This document shows, piece after piece, positions 17,755-26,601 of a DNA stretch of 64,000 nucleotides. The stretch covers positions 1-64,000 of the forward strand of contig NZ_JACJRJ010000002.1 in assembly GCF_014697195.1 (NCBI RefSeq). The letters run 5' to 3'. The stretch is from Cylindrospermum sp. FACHB-282 (GTDB lineage Bacteria > Cyanobacteriota > Cyanobacteriia > Cyanobacteriales > Nostocaceae). Made by a program: the position numbers and the translations under genes. The notes beneath the pieces are model-generated. The model was not told the origin of the DNA and searched no databases. It was given only the letters and a program-made list of their open reading frames with translations. How positions within the stretch are numbered: position 1 is the stretch's first letter; the number at the start of each line of letters is the position of its first letter.

Positions 17755-18522
17755 GTGCCAGAAGCCTATCAAGCTGAACGTACTATTTCAGCAATATTTA
17801 AAGAACAGCAGCAAATTGATGATGTCATTCGGCGTTTACTAGACAGGGGTGTGCCTAGGGATAATATCTCGGTTATGGGCAGAAATTTCCAGTCAGAAAC
17901 TCGAATTGCAGGGTTCATTACTAAGAGGGATGTAATTCTGGGAGGTTTGACAACAGGGGCGATTTTTGGTTCCTTGTTTGGTTCTTTCCTGAGTTTGTTA
18001 TCGGGTGTAGGGGTGTTATTTATTCCCTTTGTCGGTCCGATTGTGGCAGCTGGCCCTATTGGTGCTGTGCTGCTTGGGGCGGCTAGTGGTGCGATCGCAG
18101 GTAGTGCAGGTGCTGGTTTAGTATCAGTTCTGACTACTTTGGGGATGCCAGAAGATCAAGCTACTATCTACCAAACTCGCTTGCAAGCTGGTGAGTTTTT
18201 ATTGTTGGCAGAAGTTCCAAGCGATCGCACTGGCGAGTTTGAATTGCTACTCGAAAGTGCTGGTGCTGAAGAAATTCACATTGTAGAGAAAACACTAGCT
18301 CGTCCTTGTCTTGGCCCATGCAACAGTTCAGCGGATTTATCTCCTGAGGTTCGCGCTCATTTGTCTGAAGAAGCTCAACGCACATTCATTGAGCGTTATA
18401 ACGCTATACTCAACGAAACCAGTGACGCGTTCACGGCTGAACAATCGGCCTGGGATGGAGTTCGTCAGCAATTTGATGAAGACGAGAACGGCGTTTGGTC
18501 AAAAGCTAAGGTGAGCGTGTGA
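17755..18522 (+). CDS. Membrane stress protein: GSP17M-like N-terminus plus ChaB-like C-terminus
   Basis: 255 residues from a GTG start at 17755, chosen because AAGGAG sits 8 nt upstream and the conserved region ([18 protein letters not shown]) begins right after; a longer frame from 17689 lacks such a site. The N-terminal ~60 residues resemble general-stress-17M domains. A Gly/Ala-rich helical-hairpin segment (~70-140) is membrane-like. The last ~50 residues ([18 protein letters not shown] ... [14 protein letters not shown]) match ChaB, a small domain once linked to cation transport regulation. A partner or substrate is unknown. It lies directly after dps, suggesting oxidative or desiccation stress. 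Confidence 0.82.
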   Translation: MPEAYQAERTISAIFKEQQQIDDVIRRLLDRGVPRDNISVMGRNFQSETRIAGFITKRDVILGGLTTGAIFGSLFGSFLSLLSGVGVLFIPFVGPIVAAGPIGAVLLGAASGAIAGSAGAGLVSVLTTLGMPEDQATIYQTRLQAGEFLLLAEVPSDRTGEFELLLESAGAEEIHIVEKTLARPCLGPCNSSADLSPEVRAHLSEEAQRTFIERYNAILNETSDAFTAEQSAWDGVRQQFDEDENGVWSKAKVSV

Positions 18523-18579
18523 ACTACCCCAACCTATAGACGGAGGTAGCTATTTCTAGGGTTGTTAGTTAATAGTCAT

Positions 18580-18605
18580 GGGTAATGGGATCAAACTCAT
18601 TACCC
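18580..18605 (+). terminator. Hairpin after the ChaB-type gene
   Basis: GGGTAATG (18580-18587) pairs with CATTACCC (18598-18605), between the + strand ChaB-type gene and the convergent CLC gene. There is no good T-run, so its activity is uncertain. Confidence 0.4.
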
Positions 18606-18673
18606 AACCCATAAATACGATGGCACAATCAAGAAAATGCCTTCCTCGATTTCGGAATATTTAATCCTAAGCT

Positions 18674-21319
18674 TTAATTATTAATTGCGCCTCTAACCAA
18701 AATAACAGTACTCTTGACGCCAGAGGCGATCGCTTCGGGAATATTACCTTGAATCGCCTGCTGTAACAATCCCTCACGAGAAGCCCCCAAAACCACAACA
18801 TCAAAACCTTCAGTTTTCACCAACTTAATTACACCTTCAGAAACTGAATCGGCTTGAACTGGGGTAGCAATGACAGTACTAGACAATTTACGGCGACGCA
18901 TTAGCTGGCGGATTGCTTGTTCTAACACTGTCATATCTGGCTTTAATTCCGATGGCTTAAACACCTGTGTCAGGCGAATTTGGGGCTGATTCCCCAAAGT
19001 TATCAAAGCAGGTAACAATTTAATCGCCACCCGCGCATTAGGGCCACCAGCCATTGGCACTAACCAATGATTAAAGGAGTGGGGAGATGGAGTAACTGTT
19101 GACTCTGGAATATTGCTTAATTTAACTAAGACGACATCGCAGGTGGCTTGGCGAATTATGGTATCTACAACATTGCCAAAAATACGTCCTGGGGTGGAAG
19201 TATTACCTTTCCACCCCATTAAAATTAGGTCAATATTGCGTTCGTTGATTGTCTCTAAAATTGCCTGGGCCACATCATGGGCGACTCGGATTTGGGTATG
19301 CAGGGGAATTGCCCACTTTTTGGCTAAAACTTCCGCCTGTCGTAGCAAACGGCGACTTTTTGTAGTTTTTACCTGTGTTTCGGCAGGGGAAATGTGACGC
19401 GATACCAGCATTACTTGGATGCACTCTATTTCATAGTGGCGATCGCGGGCAATAGCTGCTGCCATTTCTAATAATGTCCCAGCTGTCTCTGGATTTGCCA
19501 CCGTTACTAATAATCTACCCCTGCCGATGTTAGGCGATCGCGTTTGGTAAACTACATAAGAAGGTTCTGGTCGCGGGCCAGGAACACCATTTTCACAATT
19601 GAGATGATCAGCTTCCGCCCGGATGATATCGGCACGAGTAATAATCCCAATCAGTTTCTTTCCTTCCACCACTGGTAAACGGCTAATTTGATAACGATCA
19701 AGTAAGTACAGGACATGACTCAAGTTATGTTGGGGTGTTACCGTTATCGGCTGCGGTGTCATGATTTCCTTTAAGTGACTATCATTTGCTAGCTGGCCAT
19801 CGCGGATTTTCTGCAAATCTGATTGCGTCACAATCCCCACTAGCTTGCAGTTCTCAACTACCGGGAAACCGCGATGGTGAGAACGGGCAAATGCCTGGAT
19901 GACTTCATCTAAATTCATCTCTGTATCTAGAGTTTCCACCCGTTGTTGCATCACATCTCTGGCTGTTAACTTTGTCGATATCCCCTCGATGGCAGCCTCT
20001 TTTTTGATGATGATGCCATTTAACTCCAAAAGCTTGTTATACAGTGATCCAGGTACTACCTTCTCTGCAACCAAGTAAGCAGTTACAGACACAATCATTA
20101 AAGGTAATACCAAATTGAAATCTGTAGTCATCTCAAAGACAATCACAATTGCTGTAATTGGAACTTTGGAAACAGCGCTAAAAAATCCCCCCATCCCCGC
20201 TAAAGCGAAGGTAGCCGGGGAACCCACTCCCAAAAGGTAGAACTCAGACACACCAACTAGGTGTCCTAGACAAGAACCCAAGATTAGACTAGGGGCAAAT
20301 ATCCCTCCTGGTGCGCCAGAACCAAATGCTACTAAGGTGAGAATGAACTGAGCTATAAAGGCGATCGCAGCTAAAGAAGCATGAGGCTCACCAGTAATTA
20401 CATACTCTCTTAACCCCGTATTATCCCGGAAGTGTTCAGGTAGCATTGCCACAACAATGCCTGATATACATCCAGCTAAGGCTACCCGTAGGGGTAAGCT
20501 GACGTGCAACCGTCGATATAATTTAATACTAAAAATTAAGCCTCGATTAAATAATGCACCCAGCAAACCTGCCAAAATGCCCAGTAGCAGGAAAGCCGGA
20601 ATTTCTGGGAGGGAGAACTGGCTAGAAGACTGTGTCAATTCCAGGTTTAGTTCCAAACTGCCGCCACCCAACAACCGGGAGACTACCCCACCAATAAAGG
20701 AGGCGATAATGGCAGTTCCTAAAGTCAGTCCTGATAAATCCTGGAGTAATTCCTCTACGATAAACAACACCCCGGCAATCGGGGCATTGAAAGCAGCTGC
20801 CAAACCCGCACCTGCACCCGCAGCAATCATTTGCCGCCGATGATCTGGGGAAGTGGGTACCCAGCGACTCATTCCCGCTGCCAAACCTGCCCCTACTTGG
20901 ACTGTGGGGCCTTGTCGCCCCAAGGTCATTCCCGAACCTAAAGCAATGATCGCACTGAGTAACTTGACAATCGCTACGCGCCAGGATAGTTTAACTGGCA
21001 CATTGGCAAGACTTGCTTTGACTTGGGGGATACCGCTACCCGCCGCCTCTGGGGCAAATCTCTGCACTAACCAGCCAGCCAGAAACCCAAAGCTTAAACC
21101 AATTACCGGTAGGACTAGCCATGGTGGTAACAGTTGAGTAGTATGAACTCGCCAGGTTCCCAACCATCCCGATCCCACTTTCAGAAATACCGCTCCTAGA
21201 GCGGCTACTAGACCGATAACAGAAGCTTCTGCGTTGGCGAAACCCATCGAAGATATCGCTAAACCTCTTCTAGGCTGCCACAAGTTGCGAACGAACTGAG
21301 TCAGAATAGGAAGCGACAT
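18674..21319 (-). CDS. CLC-type anion channel/transporter with CBS pair and two Usp domains
   Basis: 881 residues. The CLC membrane domain (~1-430) has anion-filter motifs GSGIP (94-98), GRQGPTV (134-140) and GGIFAP, plus the FNAPIAG...FIVEE helix that carries the intracellular proton-path Glu. The external gating Glu (GREGP in exchangers) is Gln136 here. A CBS pair (~450-570; DVMQQRVETLD, EIMTPQPITVT) and two Usp domains follow, the first with an ATP-type GWKGNTSTPGRIFG signature. It probably conducts chloride or another anion across the membrane under nucleotide control. It is a single gene. The full-length frame is intact, so the Gln is not linked to decay. Confidence 0.9.
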   Translation of the reverse strand: MSLPILTQFVRNLWQPRRGLAISSMGFANAEASVIGLVAALGAVFLKVGSGWLGTWRVHTTQLLPPWLVLPVIGLSFGFLAGWLVQRFAPEAAGSGIPQVKASLANVPVKLSWRVAIVKLLSAIIALGSGMTLGRQGPTVQVGAGLAAGMSRWVPTSPDHRRQMIAAGAGAGLAAAFNAPIAGVLFIVEELLQDLSGLTLGTAIIASFIGGVVSRLLGGGSLELNLELTQSSSQFSLPEIPAFLLLGILAGLLGALFNRGLIFSIKLYRRLHVSLPLRVALAGCISGIVVAMLPEHFRDNTGLREYVITGEPHASLAAIAFIAQFILTLVAFGSGAPGGIFAPSLILGSCLGHLVGVSEFYLLGVGSPATFALAGMGGFFSAVSKVPITAIVIVFEMTTDFNLVLPLMIVSVTAYLVAEKVVPGSLYNKLLELNGIIIKKEAAIEGISTKLTARDVMQQRVETLDTEMNLDEVIQAFARSHHRGFPVVENCKLVGIVTQSDLQKIRDGQLANDSHLKEIMTPQPITVTPQHNLSHVLYLLDRYQISRLPVVEGKKLIGIITRADIIRAEADHLNCENGVPGPRPEPSYVVYQTRSPNIGRGRLLVTVANPETAGTLLEMAAAIARDRHYEIECIQVMLVSRHISPAETQVKTTKSRRLLRQAEVLAKKWAIPLHTQIRVAHDVAQAILETINERNIDLILMGWKGNTSTPGRIFGNVVDTIIRQATCDVVLVKLSNIPESTVTPSPHSFNHWLVPMAGGPNARVAIKLLPALITLGNQPQIRLTQVFKPSELKPDMTVLEQAIRQLMRRRKLSSTVIATPVQADSVSEGVIKLVKTEGFDVVVLGASREGLLQQAIQGNIPEAIASGVKSTVILVRGAINN

Positions 21320-21453
21320 ACTAAATTTAAAATTTAAAATTCAAAATTTAACTTATAAATCTTGTGGGGTGGGCAGGAAAGCCCGCCTTTGTGTACCTCA
21401 GTCAGATTAAATGTCCGATATATCGTTCATCATCTGCCATGAATGACGAATTT

Positions 21454-22815
21454 TTAATTATGCCTCCCGGTGGTTGATAGTCCTTCTACTATTAGAGAGG
21501 GAGTATAACAAGGCCCATTCCAATCACCATCACTACCCACTTTAACTAATTGTTTGAGGGCTGTATAGACATTACCAGCAACCATAGTATCTTTAACACG
21601 TCCAATGACATGGCCATTTTCCACAAGATAACCCAAATCAACATTGATGGAAAAATCGCCAGAAATGCCACTAGCGCCGCCCAACATTTGATCAACAATC
21701 AAGCCATTATCCATCTGGCAAATCAAGTCTTGTAAAGATGCAGAACCAGGTTGGATGAGGAAATTAAATAAACCAGGGGTGGGATAGCTGCCTAAACCAG
21801 GACGAAAACCATTACCAGTGGTAGTTATACCAAGTTGACGCCCGGTGGTGCGATCGCAATAAAAATTTTGTAGAACCCCATTTTGGATAAAAATTAAAGG
21901 CTGGGTCGGTTGACCTTCATCATCAAAAGGGCAACTGTAAGGCCCGGCTTCTGGATCTTGGTAGAGGGTGAGGTTGGGTGACATAACTGGTTTACCTAGC
22001 CTTTCTCCCCAAGGTGAAGCTTTTTCTAAGATATGTTTGCCATTCAAAGCCGCTTGCACAGTACCCCAAAGCATATCAGCGGCTTTAGAAGTGAACAAAA
22101 CCGGCAAACGACCGCTGGGGCTAGAAACGTTTTCTTTAGCCCAAAGTAACCGCTGTAAAATTTGGTGAGCTAATCTATCTGGGTTGAGTTCACCCCGTTG
22201 AGTTTGTCCATCAGCAACATTCAAAATATCCTCACCTCGTACCCATTCTGCTGACATATAGCAGCTGAGGGTAGTGTCGGTGTAGTAGCAATCTAAACCT
22301 TTGCTATTAACTAGTCTGGTGTTTTCTGTATCACATTCCCAGTCACTATGACAGAGAACATCAGGCTATGCATCGCGGATTAAGGCGATCGCTTGTTTGC
22401 CCCAGTCCACCAGCACCTCTATAGGTACAGCCTCCCCCAAATCTGGGTAAGATGGCTGAAAATTGCTGCCTAATTCCACTGGTTCTGGTTGATTTAGTTG
22501 ACTCAAAGCCAGCGATCGCTCCACCATTGCTTGTGGTTCCACAGAACCATAAGCCACCATGAGTCCAGGACGACCGTTGCACCATAGCCGCAGCGCTGTG
22601 CCTTCAGATTGGCTTGTTTCTAGCTGTTTGAGTCGGTTGGCCTCAAAAAAAACTGGTCGAGAAAGCGATCGCGACTGATACACCTCAGCGGCTTCTGCTC
22701 CAGATTTCAAAGCTAGTTCCAGCAGCTGTTCTGCTAGCGTATCTTGTGACAAATTTTCAGAACCCATGACCGTTGGTGAATTGTGGTTTGTGGATTTTGC
22801 ACCGCAGATAGACAA
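21454..22815 (-). pseudogene. pmbA: TldE/PmbA metalloprotease-family protein, interrupted by one in-frame TAG
   Basis: Read through a single amber codon (22366-22368), the frame encodes ~453 residues, full length for PmbA/TldE, the partner of TldD in peptide maturation or degradation. The first 149 residues (start ATG 22815, or 22764 at MGSENLSQ) are the PmbA N-terminal domain. After the stop the same frame continues PDVLCHSDWECDTENTRLVN and on to the C-terminal domain, with GATGISGDFS-like GASGISGDFS and the usual end. No frameshift or other stop exists, so TAT or TAC (Tyr) to TAG is the simplest change. Options are a recent pseudogene, a sequencing error or stop readthrough. The upstream gene is Tab2-family; no tldD is nearby. 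Confidence 0.88.
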
Positions 22816-23000
22816 TAGTCATTGGTCATTAGTCATTGGTCATTAGTCATTGGTCATTGGTCATTAGTCATTGGTCATTGGTCATTGGTCATTGGTCATT
22901 GGTTTTTCCCCATTACCCATTACCCATTACCTATTACCCATTACCCATTACCTATTACCCATTACCCATTACCCATTACCATTACCTATTACCCATTACC
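22816..23000. repeat. Two blocks of heptanucleotide tandem repeats (STRR)
   Basis: 22816-22903 consists of GTCATTG/GTCATTA heptamers and 22910-23000 of TTACCCA/TTACCTA heptamers. These are the short tandemly repeated repetitive sequences known from heterocystous cyanobacteria. They fill the gap between the Tab2-family gene and pmbA. Spurious ORFs run through them because 7 is not a multiple of 3. Confidence 0.92.
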
Positions 23001-23013
23001 CCCTACCAACTAT

Positions 23014-23877
23014 TTACGGCAAATTTATCTCTTGCAACAGCCAAAATCCTGCAAAAGATTGTGCTTGGGCATCAGACTGCACACCAATAAAATGTACCCC
23101 ATTAGCTGCTTGCTTGGCGGATTCAAAACCTTTAGCTTCTGCAAGGAGTTGAGGCGTTCTGATATTTGCCACAATCCAGCTTTCTGTAGCACCGGTTTCT
23201 AAAATCAATCTCTCACCCAGACTAGTGTCAAATTTTAAGTAAGCCAACTCCAAACCCGACATCCAACCAGCTAAAGGTAAAGCCCTAGGTGAGAAAATCA
23301 AAATCCCAGGAATGCGGGTTTCTGGCGACAATTTCGCCAACTCTAAAGGGAAAGCTTCACCAAAGCCAATTTCCCACTCTGGCATATCCGCAAAATCTTG
23401 AGCTTCTAGAGTGACAAATGCCCACTGTTTTCCTTCCAAGGCATCTGGTAACCGTTGGGGTAAAGGTCTATCTAAGCGCACTGAAGCATTAGACCCCCCT
23501 TGATACCCTGGTTCTTGCGGATAGACTTCCTCCATTCGCTGTTGCAGCCATTGATTAAGAAATAAAGTACGTCGGCTAGGTAAGGCAGGAATACCCACAT
23601 CCTCGCAGGCTTTGGTAATCATATTATTCATTTGGCGGCGGAAAAAGCGGACTTTGATTGGTGCTTCCCCGGCCTTGTTAATTGCTTCCTGCAACGCCGT
23701 CCGCAACCAACCCGAATTTACCTGGCTACTGGGGCAATATTGAGCATAGCGAAACAGAGAATCTATATTAGTGCGGATATCTGAAGGAGTTTCGCACACC
23801 AAGACTTCCCAAACTTTTTTCTGATTTTCGTCCAGAATCGGACGGGAGTAAAAATCGACTTCCCAAATACTGCCCAT
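23014..23877 (-). CDS. Tab2/Atab2-family RNA-binding protein (DUF1092)
   Basis: 287 residues, collinear with the Tab2 family found in cyanobacteria, algae and plants. It starts IWEVDFYSRPILDENQKKVW and has the middle RFFRRQMNNMITKACEDVGI segment and a C-terminal WLLQEINLP ending. In chloroplasts Tab2 is needed for translation of psaB mRNA (photosystem I). The cyanobacterial role is presumed similar but is inferred. It lies upstream of pmbA in the same direction, but a 200-bp repeat block separates them, so an operon is doubtful. Confidence 0.88.
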   Translation of the reverse strand: MGSIWEVDFYSRPILDENQKKVWEVLVCETPSDIRTNIDSLFRYAQYCPSSQVNSGWLRTALQEAINKAGEAPIKVRFFRRQMNNMITKACEDVGIPALPSRRTLFLNQWLQQRMEEVYPQEPGYQGGSNASVRLDRPLPQRLPDALEGKQWAFVTLEAQDFADMPEWEIGFGEAFPLELAKLSPETRIPGILIFSPRALPLAGWMSGLELAYLKFDTSLGERLILETGATESWIVANIRTPQLLAEAKGFESAKQAANGVHFIGVQSDAQAQSFAGFWLLQEINLP

Positions 23878-24191
23878 GTTTTGCGGTAAAAATCTGGCGA
23901 CTTTATATTTTGCTTATGTTTTCACTCTACCAATCTACATGAACGTTAGACCCCTGTTGACAACAATCTCTCTCGAAGATGGCAAGATCAAGTTTTCAGG
24001 TTCGTAGTGAGGACTTCAGTCCTCAAAAACCATTAATCCCATTTCTCTTTAAAATCCCCCCAACCCCAATACCCTTGGTGTTACAGCAGCTTTCGCCTTT
24101 GTAGACCACACATTGTAGAGACGTTACGACAAAATATGTATTCCATTCAACCCAACCCCCTAGACCAGGGAAGGATATAAGTGGGGGAATC
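23878..24191. other. Spacer with a dispersed palindromic repeat
   Basis: It contains a TTCGTAGTGAGGACTTCAGT repeat arm at about 24000-24024, related to those at 32419 and 34014, and a GTAGAGACGTTACGAC half-palindrome near 24115. No gene is seen. Confidence 0.5.
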
Positions 24192-24597
24192 TTATCTGAC
24201 ATTCCTCACCAAAAAATTTGCCTGACCACAGCTTGTTTGAGAACGCTGCAAAATTTCTGCACTACAAGCCCCTGCTTTACCGTCTTTAGCAAAGCAAAAG
24301 AACACTTCTTGCAAAAACCTGCCGGAATCGGAACAGTAAGGTGCTATTTGGTCAACAGTAAATTTACTGTTAGCTCTCACAAAAGAACTTTTCAAGTCTT
24401 TGATGGTGGTGCGGAAGGGTTTAGCGGGGCGATTATATGCTGTGGGAATGGCGACGGAATCTTTTAACTGTTTGCTTAATGCTAGGTATTCTGTAGGGGT
24501 TTTACCTGAGCAAGTACCGTGTTTTTCCCATTCATGGTTGTAAAGTCTATCATTTTATTAATAAGGAAGCTGCTACGAGGAATTTCTTGATCTGCAT
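24192..24597 (-). pseudogene. RNase T2-family (S-like) secreted ribonuclease, internally deleted relic
   Basis: The C-terminal half of an RNase T2 reads without a stop from 24554 to 24192. It has the CAS-2 active-site motif HEWEKHGTC (24536-24510), then YLALSKQLKDS and cysteine-rich APYCSDSGRFLQEVFFCF ending FLVRNVR. Upstream, in another frame, an ATG at 24597 begins MQIKKFLVAASLLI, a good signal-peptide start. The segment between, which should carry the first active-site motif (FTIHGLWP type), is missing and stops intervene. I infer an internal deletion that joined the signal peptide to the second half. The relic's 5' end lies ~110 bp from the CRISPR array. Confidence 0.75.
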
Positions 24598-24707
24598 CTT
24601 CACAAACCGTTCTTCCTGTGATAAAAGTTACAAGTTTCAGATTACCCCAGTTCAGCACCAAGCAGCCATCTAACTGAAATGTTGGTAAAAACGGTAACAA
24701 AACCATC

Positions 24708-25043
24708 TTTTATTTCCCTTGCGGGGAGTTAGTTAGCGGAAAGTAAGGATGTCTCATTAGTTTTCTTTGGGGTTGGCTAGTTTCAATCCCCTTGCGGGGA
24801 GTTAGTTAGCGGAAAGTCTGAAAACTGGTTGGTGGTGAGTGTTATAGATGGAGAGTTTCAATCCCCTTGCGGGGAGTTAGTTAGCGGAAAGCGACTCATA
24901 CCTGAGCTCCGGAGAAGTGGGGAGTTATCCGGTTTCAATCCCCTTGCGGGGAGTTAGTTAGCGGAAAGAGTTGCTAAAAGTATCAGTGCCGGGTGTGGAC
25001 TGCTTGTTTCAATCCCCTTGCGGGGAATTAGTTAGCGGAAAGT
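24708..25043 (-). CRISPR. Small CRISPR array: 5 repeats, 4 spacers, no cas genes nearby
   Basis: The 37-nt repeat (plus strand begins GTTTCAATCCCCTTGCGGGG and ends AGCGGAAAG) occurs at 24708-24744 (degenerate: four mismatches in its left third), 24781-24817, 24856-24892, 24933-24969 (three identical) and 25007-25043 (one mismatch). Spacers are 36, 38, 40 and 37 nt. The CCCC..GCGGGG segment forms the repeat hairpin. Read on the minus strand the repeat ends in ATTGAAAC, the classic 8-nt handle, so transcription is probably leftward with the leader right of 25043. The degenerate left repeat then is the trailer end, as expected. No cas gene lies in the window. Confidence 0.95.
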
Positions 25044-25343
25044 CCGCGACCTGAAAATCAAACTGGATAAAGATTCTAGACAGGATTTTGGCAGACCTCT
25101 ATTTTTAGATCGATTTCAGGCTCCAAAAAACTGCCGATTGAAACTATTGAAACGCTGGAACTATTGAATTTTCAAGGTTCTGAAGATTTGGCGAACCCCC
25201 CAGGGTTTTTGCCCCCGCTTTGGTTTGCCAATTTCTATAAAAATAAAACCTTTGCTCCCAGGTTGTCAAGTATTTTTTATTACCTCATACCAATTCCCCA
25301 TAACGTTGAAACAAATAAGATTCCCCCAGCCTTTTTAATCTAC

Positions 25344-25467
25344 CGTGTACACACAAGTTATTCGATTACCCAAACATCTTGAAAAACCTCACCCTGTCCT
25401 AACGGACATCCCTCTCCTTCGGAAGGAGAGGGACAGGTTGTGCGTAGCAGAACCAGGGTGAGGTTTT
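25344..25467 (+). repeat. 124-bp dispersed repeat, copy A
   Basis: It starts CGTGTACACACAAGTTAT and contains AACCTCACCCTGTCC ... CCAGGGTGAGGTT as inverted outer arms and an inner CTCTCCTTCGGAAGGAGAG hairpin. A closely similar copy in the same orientation lies at 37737-37860. Confidence 0.88.
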
Positions 25468-25482
25468 GTTTCCTGTGTTCGC

Positions 25483-25538
25483 AATTACCAATTACCAATT
25501 ACCAATTACCAATTACCAATTACCAATTACCAATTACC
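25483..25538 (+). repeat. Eight tandem AATTACC heptamers (STRR)
   Basis: AATTACC is repeated eight times without change, 80 bp upstream of ycf23. Confidence 0.92.
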
Positions 25539-25619
25539 GATTCTCTTTCCTCAGCCTCTAGCCTGTTGCGGCTAGTAGTGTGACAATATTTTTACCTTGA
25601 TAGCTTAAAAAAACGAACT

Positions 25620-26369
25620 ATGACAATGCATTCTTCACTCCAACGCGCATTTACTAACCGCAGTGTTTTGAAAGTGATCAGCGGTTTGAATAATTTCAAC
25701 GCGGAGAACGTGGCGGCGATCGCCAAAGCTGCTGAATTAGGCGGTGCTACATTTGTAGATATCGCTGCTGACGCTGACTTAGTGCGATTGGTAAAAAGCT
25801 TGATCAATCTACCTATTTGTGTATCAGCGGTAGAACCAGAAAAATTTGTGGCATCTGTGGCTGCTGGTGCAGATTTGATTGAAATCGGGAATTTTGATTC
25901 CTTCTATGCTCAAGGACGCAGATTTGAAGCTGAGGAAGTTTTAGCCCTAACTAAGCAAACCCGCGCTTTGTTACCCGAAATCACCCTATCTGTCACCGTT
26001 CCCCATATTCTGACACTAGACCAACAAGTACAACTAGCTGAGGAATTGGTAAAAGCAGGTGCGGATATTATCCAAACTGAAGGCGGTACCAGCAGCCAGC
26101 CAACCCACGGGGGTACTTTGGGATTAATTGAAAAAGCTGCCCCCACCCTAGCAGCAGCTTATGAAATTTCCCGCGCGGTATCTGTGCCTGTATTGTGTGC
26201 TTCTGGTATTTCTAGCGTGACTGCACCATTAGCGATCGCATCTGGCGCAGCTGGTATTGGTGTTGGTTCCGCCATCAACCAACTCAATAGCGAAATCGCC
26301 ATGATTGCCGCTGTCCGTGGTTTAGTAGAAGCTTTAGCGACTGCTAGCACTTCTCGGACATTCGCATAA
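25620..26369 (+). CDS. ycf23: Ycf23 / DUF561 family protein (TIM-barrel fold)
   Basis: 249 residues, full length for the Ycf23 family conserved in cyanobacteria and red-lineage plastid genomes. It looks like a small TIM barrel: repeated beta-alpha units with DIIQTEGGTSSQPTHGG, VLCASGISSVTAPLAI and GIGVGSAINQL, the last resembling a phosphate-binding site. Biochemical function is unknown. The start may be the ATG at 25620 or the one at 25626. It is monocistronic, with a hairpin downstream. Confidence 0.9.
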   Translation: MTMHSSLQRAFTNRSVLKVISGLNNFNAENVAAIAKAAELGGATFVDIAADADLVRLVKSLINLPICVSAVEPEKFVASVAAGADLIEIGNFDSFYAQGRRFEAEEVLALTKQTRALLPEITLSVTVPHILTLDQQVQLAEELVKAGADIIQTEGGTSSQPTHGGTLGLIEKAAPTLAAAYEISRAVSVPVLCASGISSVTAPLAIASGAAGIGVGSAINQLNSEIAMIAAVRGLVEALATASTSRTFA

Positions 26370-26389
26370 ACCTGTAGGGACACAGCAAT

Positions 26390-26480
26390 ACTCATACGTA
26401 TCAACTTAAGCCCTAACGACTAGAAGTCGCGGCTACCCAAACGTTCGCGTAGCGTCCCGTAGGGATAGTCCACCGACCCG
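26390..26480. repeat. Palindromic dispersed repeats downstream of ycf23
   Basis: It contains GACTAGAAGTCGCGGC and TTCGCGTAGCGTCCCGTAGG, short palindromes of the type scattered in cyanobacterial intergenic DNA. Related GTAGC/GCTACG palindromes occur near 12765, 14015 and 48585. Confidence 0.5.
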
Positions 26481-26504
26481 GTCTCAGGAAAAACTAGCTG
26501 TTTG

Positions 26505-26524
26505 AAACCCACGCAGGTGGGTTT
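26505..26524 (+). terminator. Hairpin downstream of ycf23
   Basis: AAACCCAC (26505-26512) pairs with GTGGGTTT (26517-26524) around GCAG, between convergent ycf23 and the aminotransferase gene. The stem is bounded by A and T runs, so it may act on either strand. Confidence 0.5.
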
Positions 26525-26601
26525 TGCCTGTGTAGTTGCGGTTTCTAACCGCCTATTTCAGCTTAAGTTGACACCAATGAGCAATGCTGTGCCCCCAGGA
26601 T

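Larger units (their letters stand above)
25044..25619. other. Presumed CRISPR leader side, then two repeat families
   Basis: The first ~100 bp beyond the array is AT-rich and is the candidate leader. It is followed by copy A of a 124-bp repeat (25344-25467), an AATTACC heptamer array (25483-25538) and the ycf23 upstream region. No gene is supported. Confidence 0.5.

Noticed and set aside
22816-23000. Possible second CRISPR array
   Set aside because: The unit is 7 bp and contiguous, with no spacers; it is an STRR block.
22822-23202. Several overlapping frames of HWSLVI and PLPITHY repeats
   Set aside because: These are translations of heptamer repeats, open only because the repeat unit lacks stops.
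24482-24706. A 74-residue frame next to the CRISPR array
   Set aside because: Its end overlaps the RNase T2 HEWEKHGTC region in the wrong frame; the T2 frame explains that DNA better.
25164-25382. A 72-residue frame between the CRISPR array and ycf23
   Set aside because: It crosses into the 124-bp dispersed repeat and has no protein-like conservation visible.
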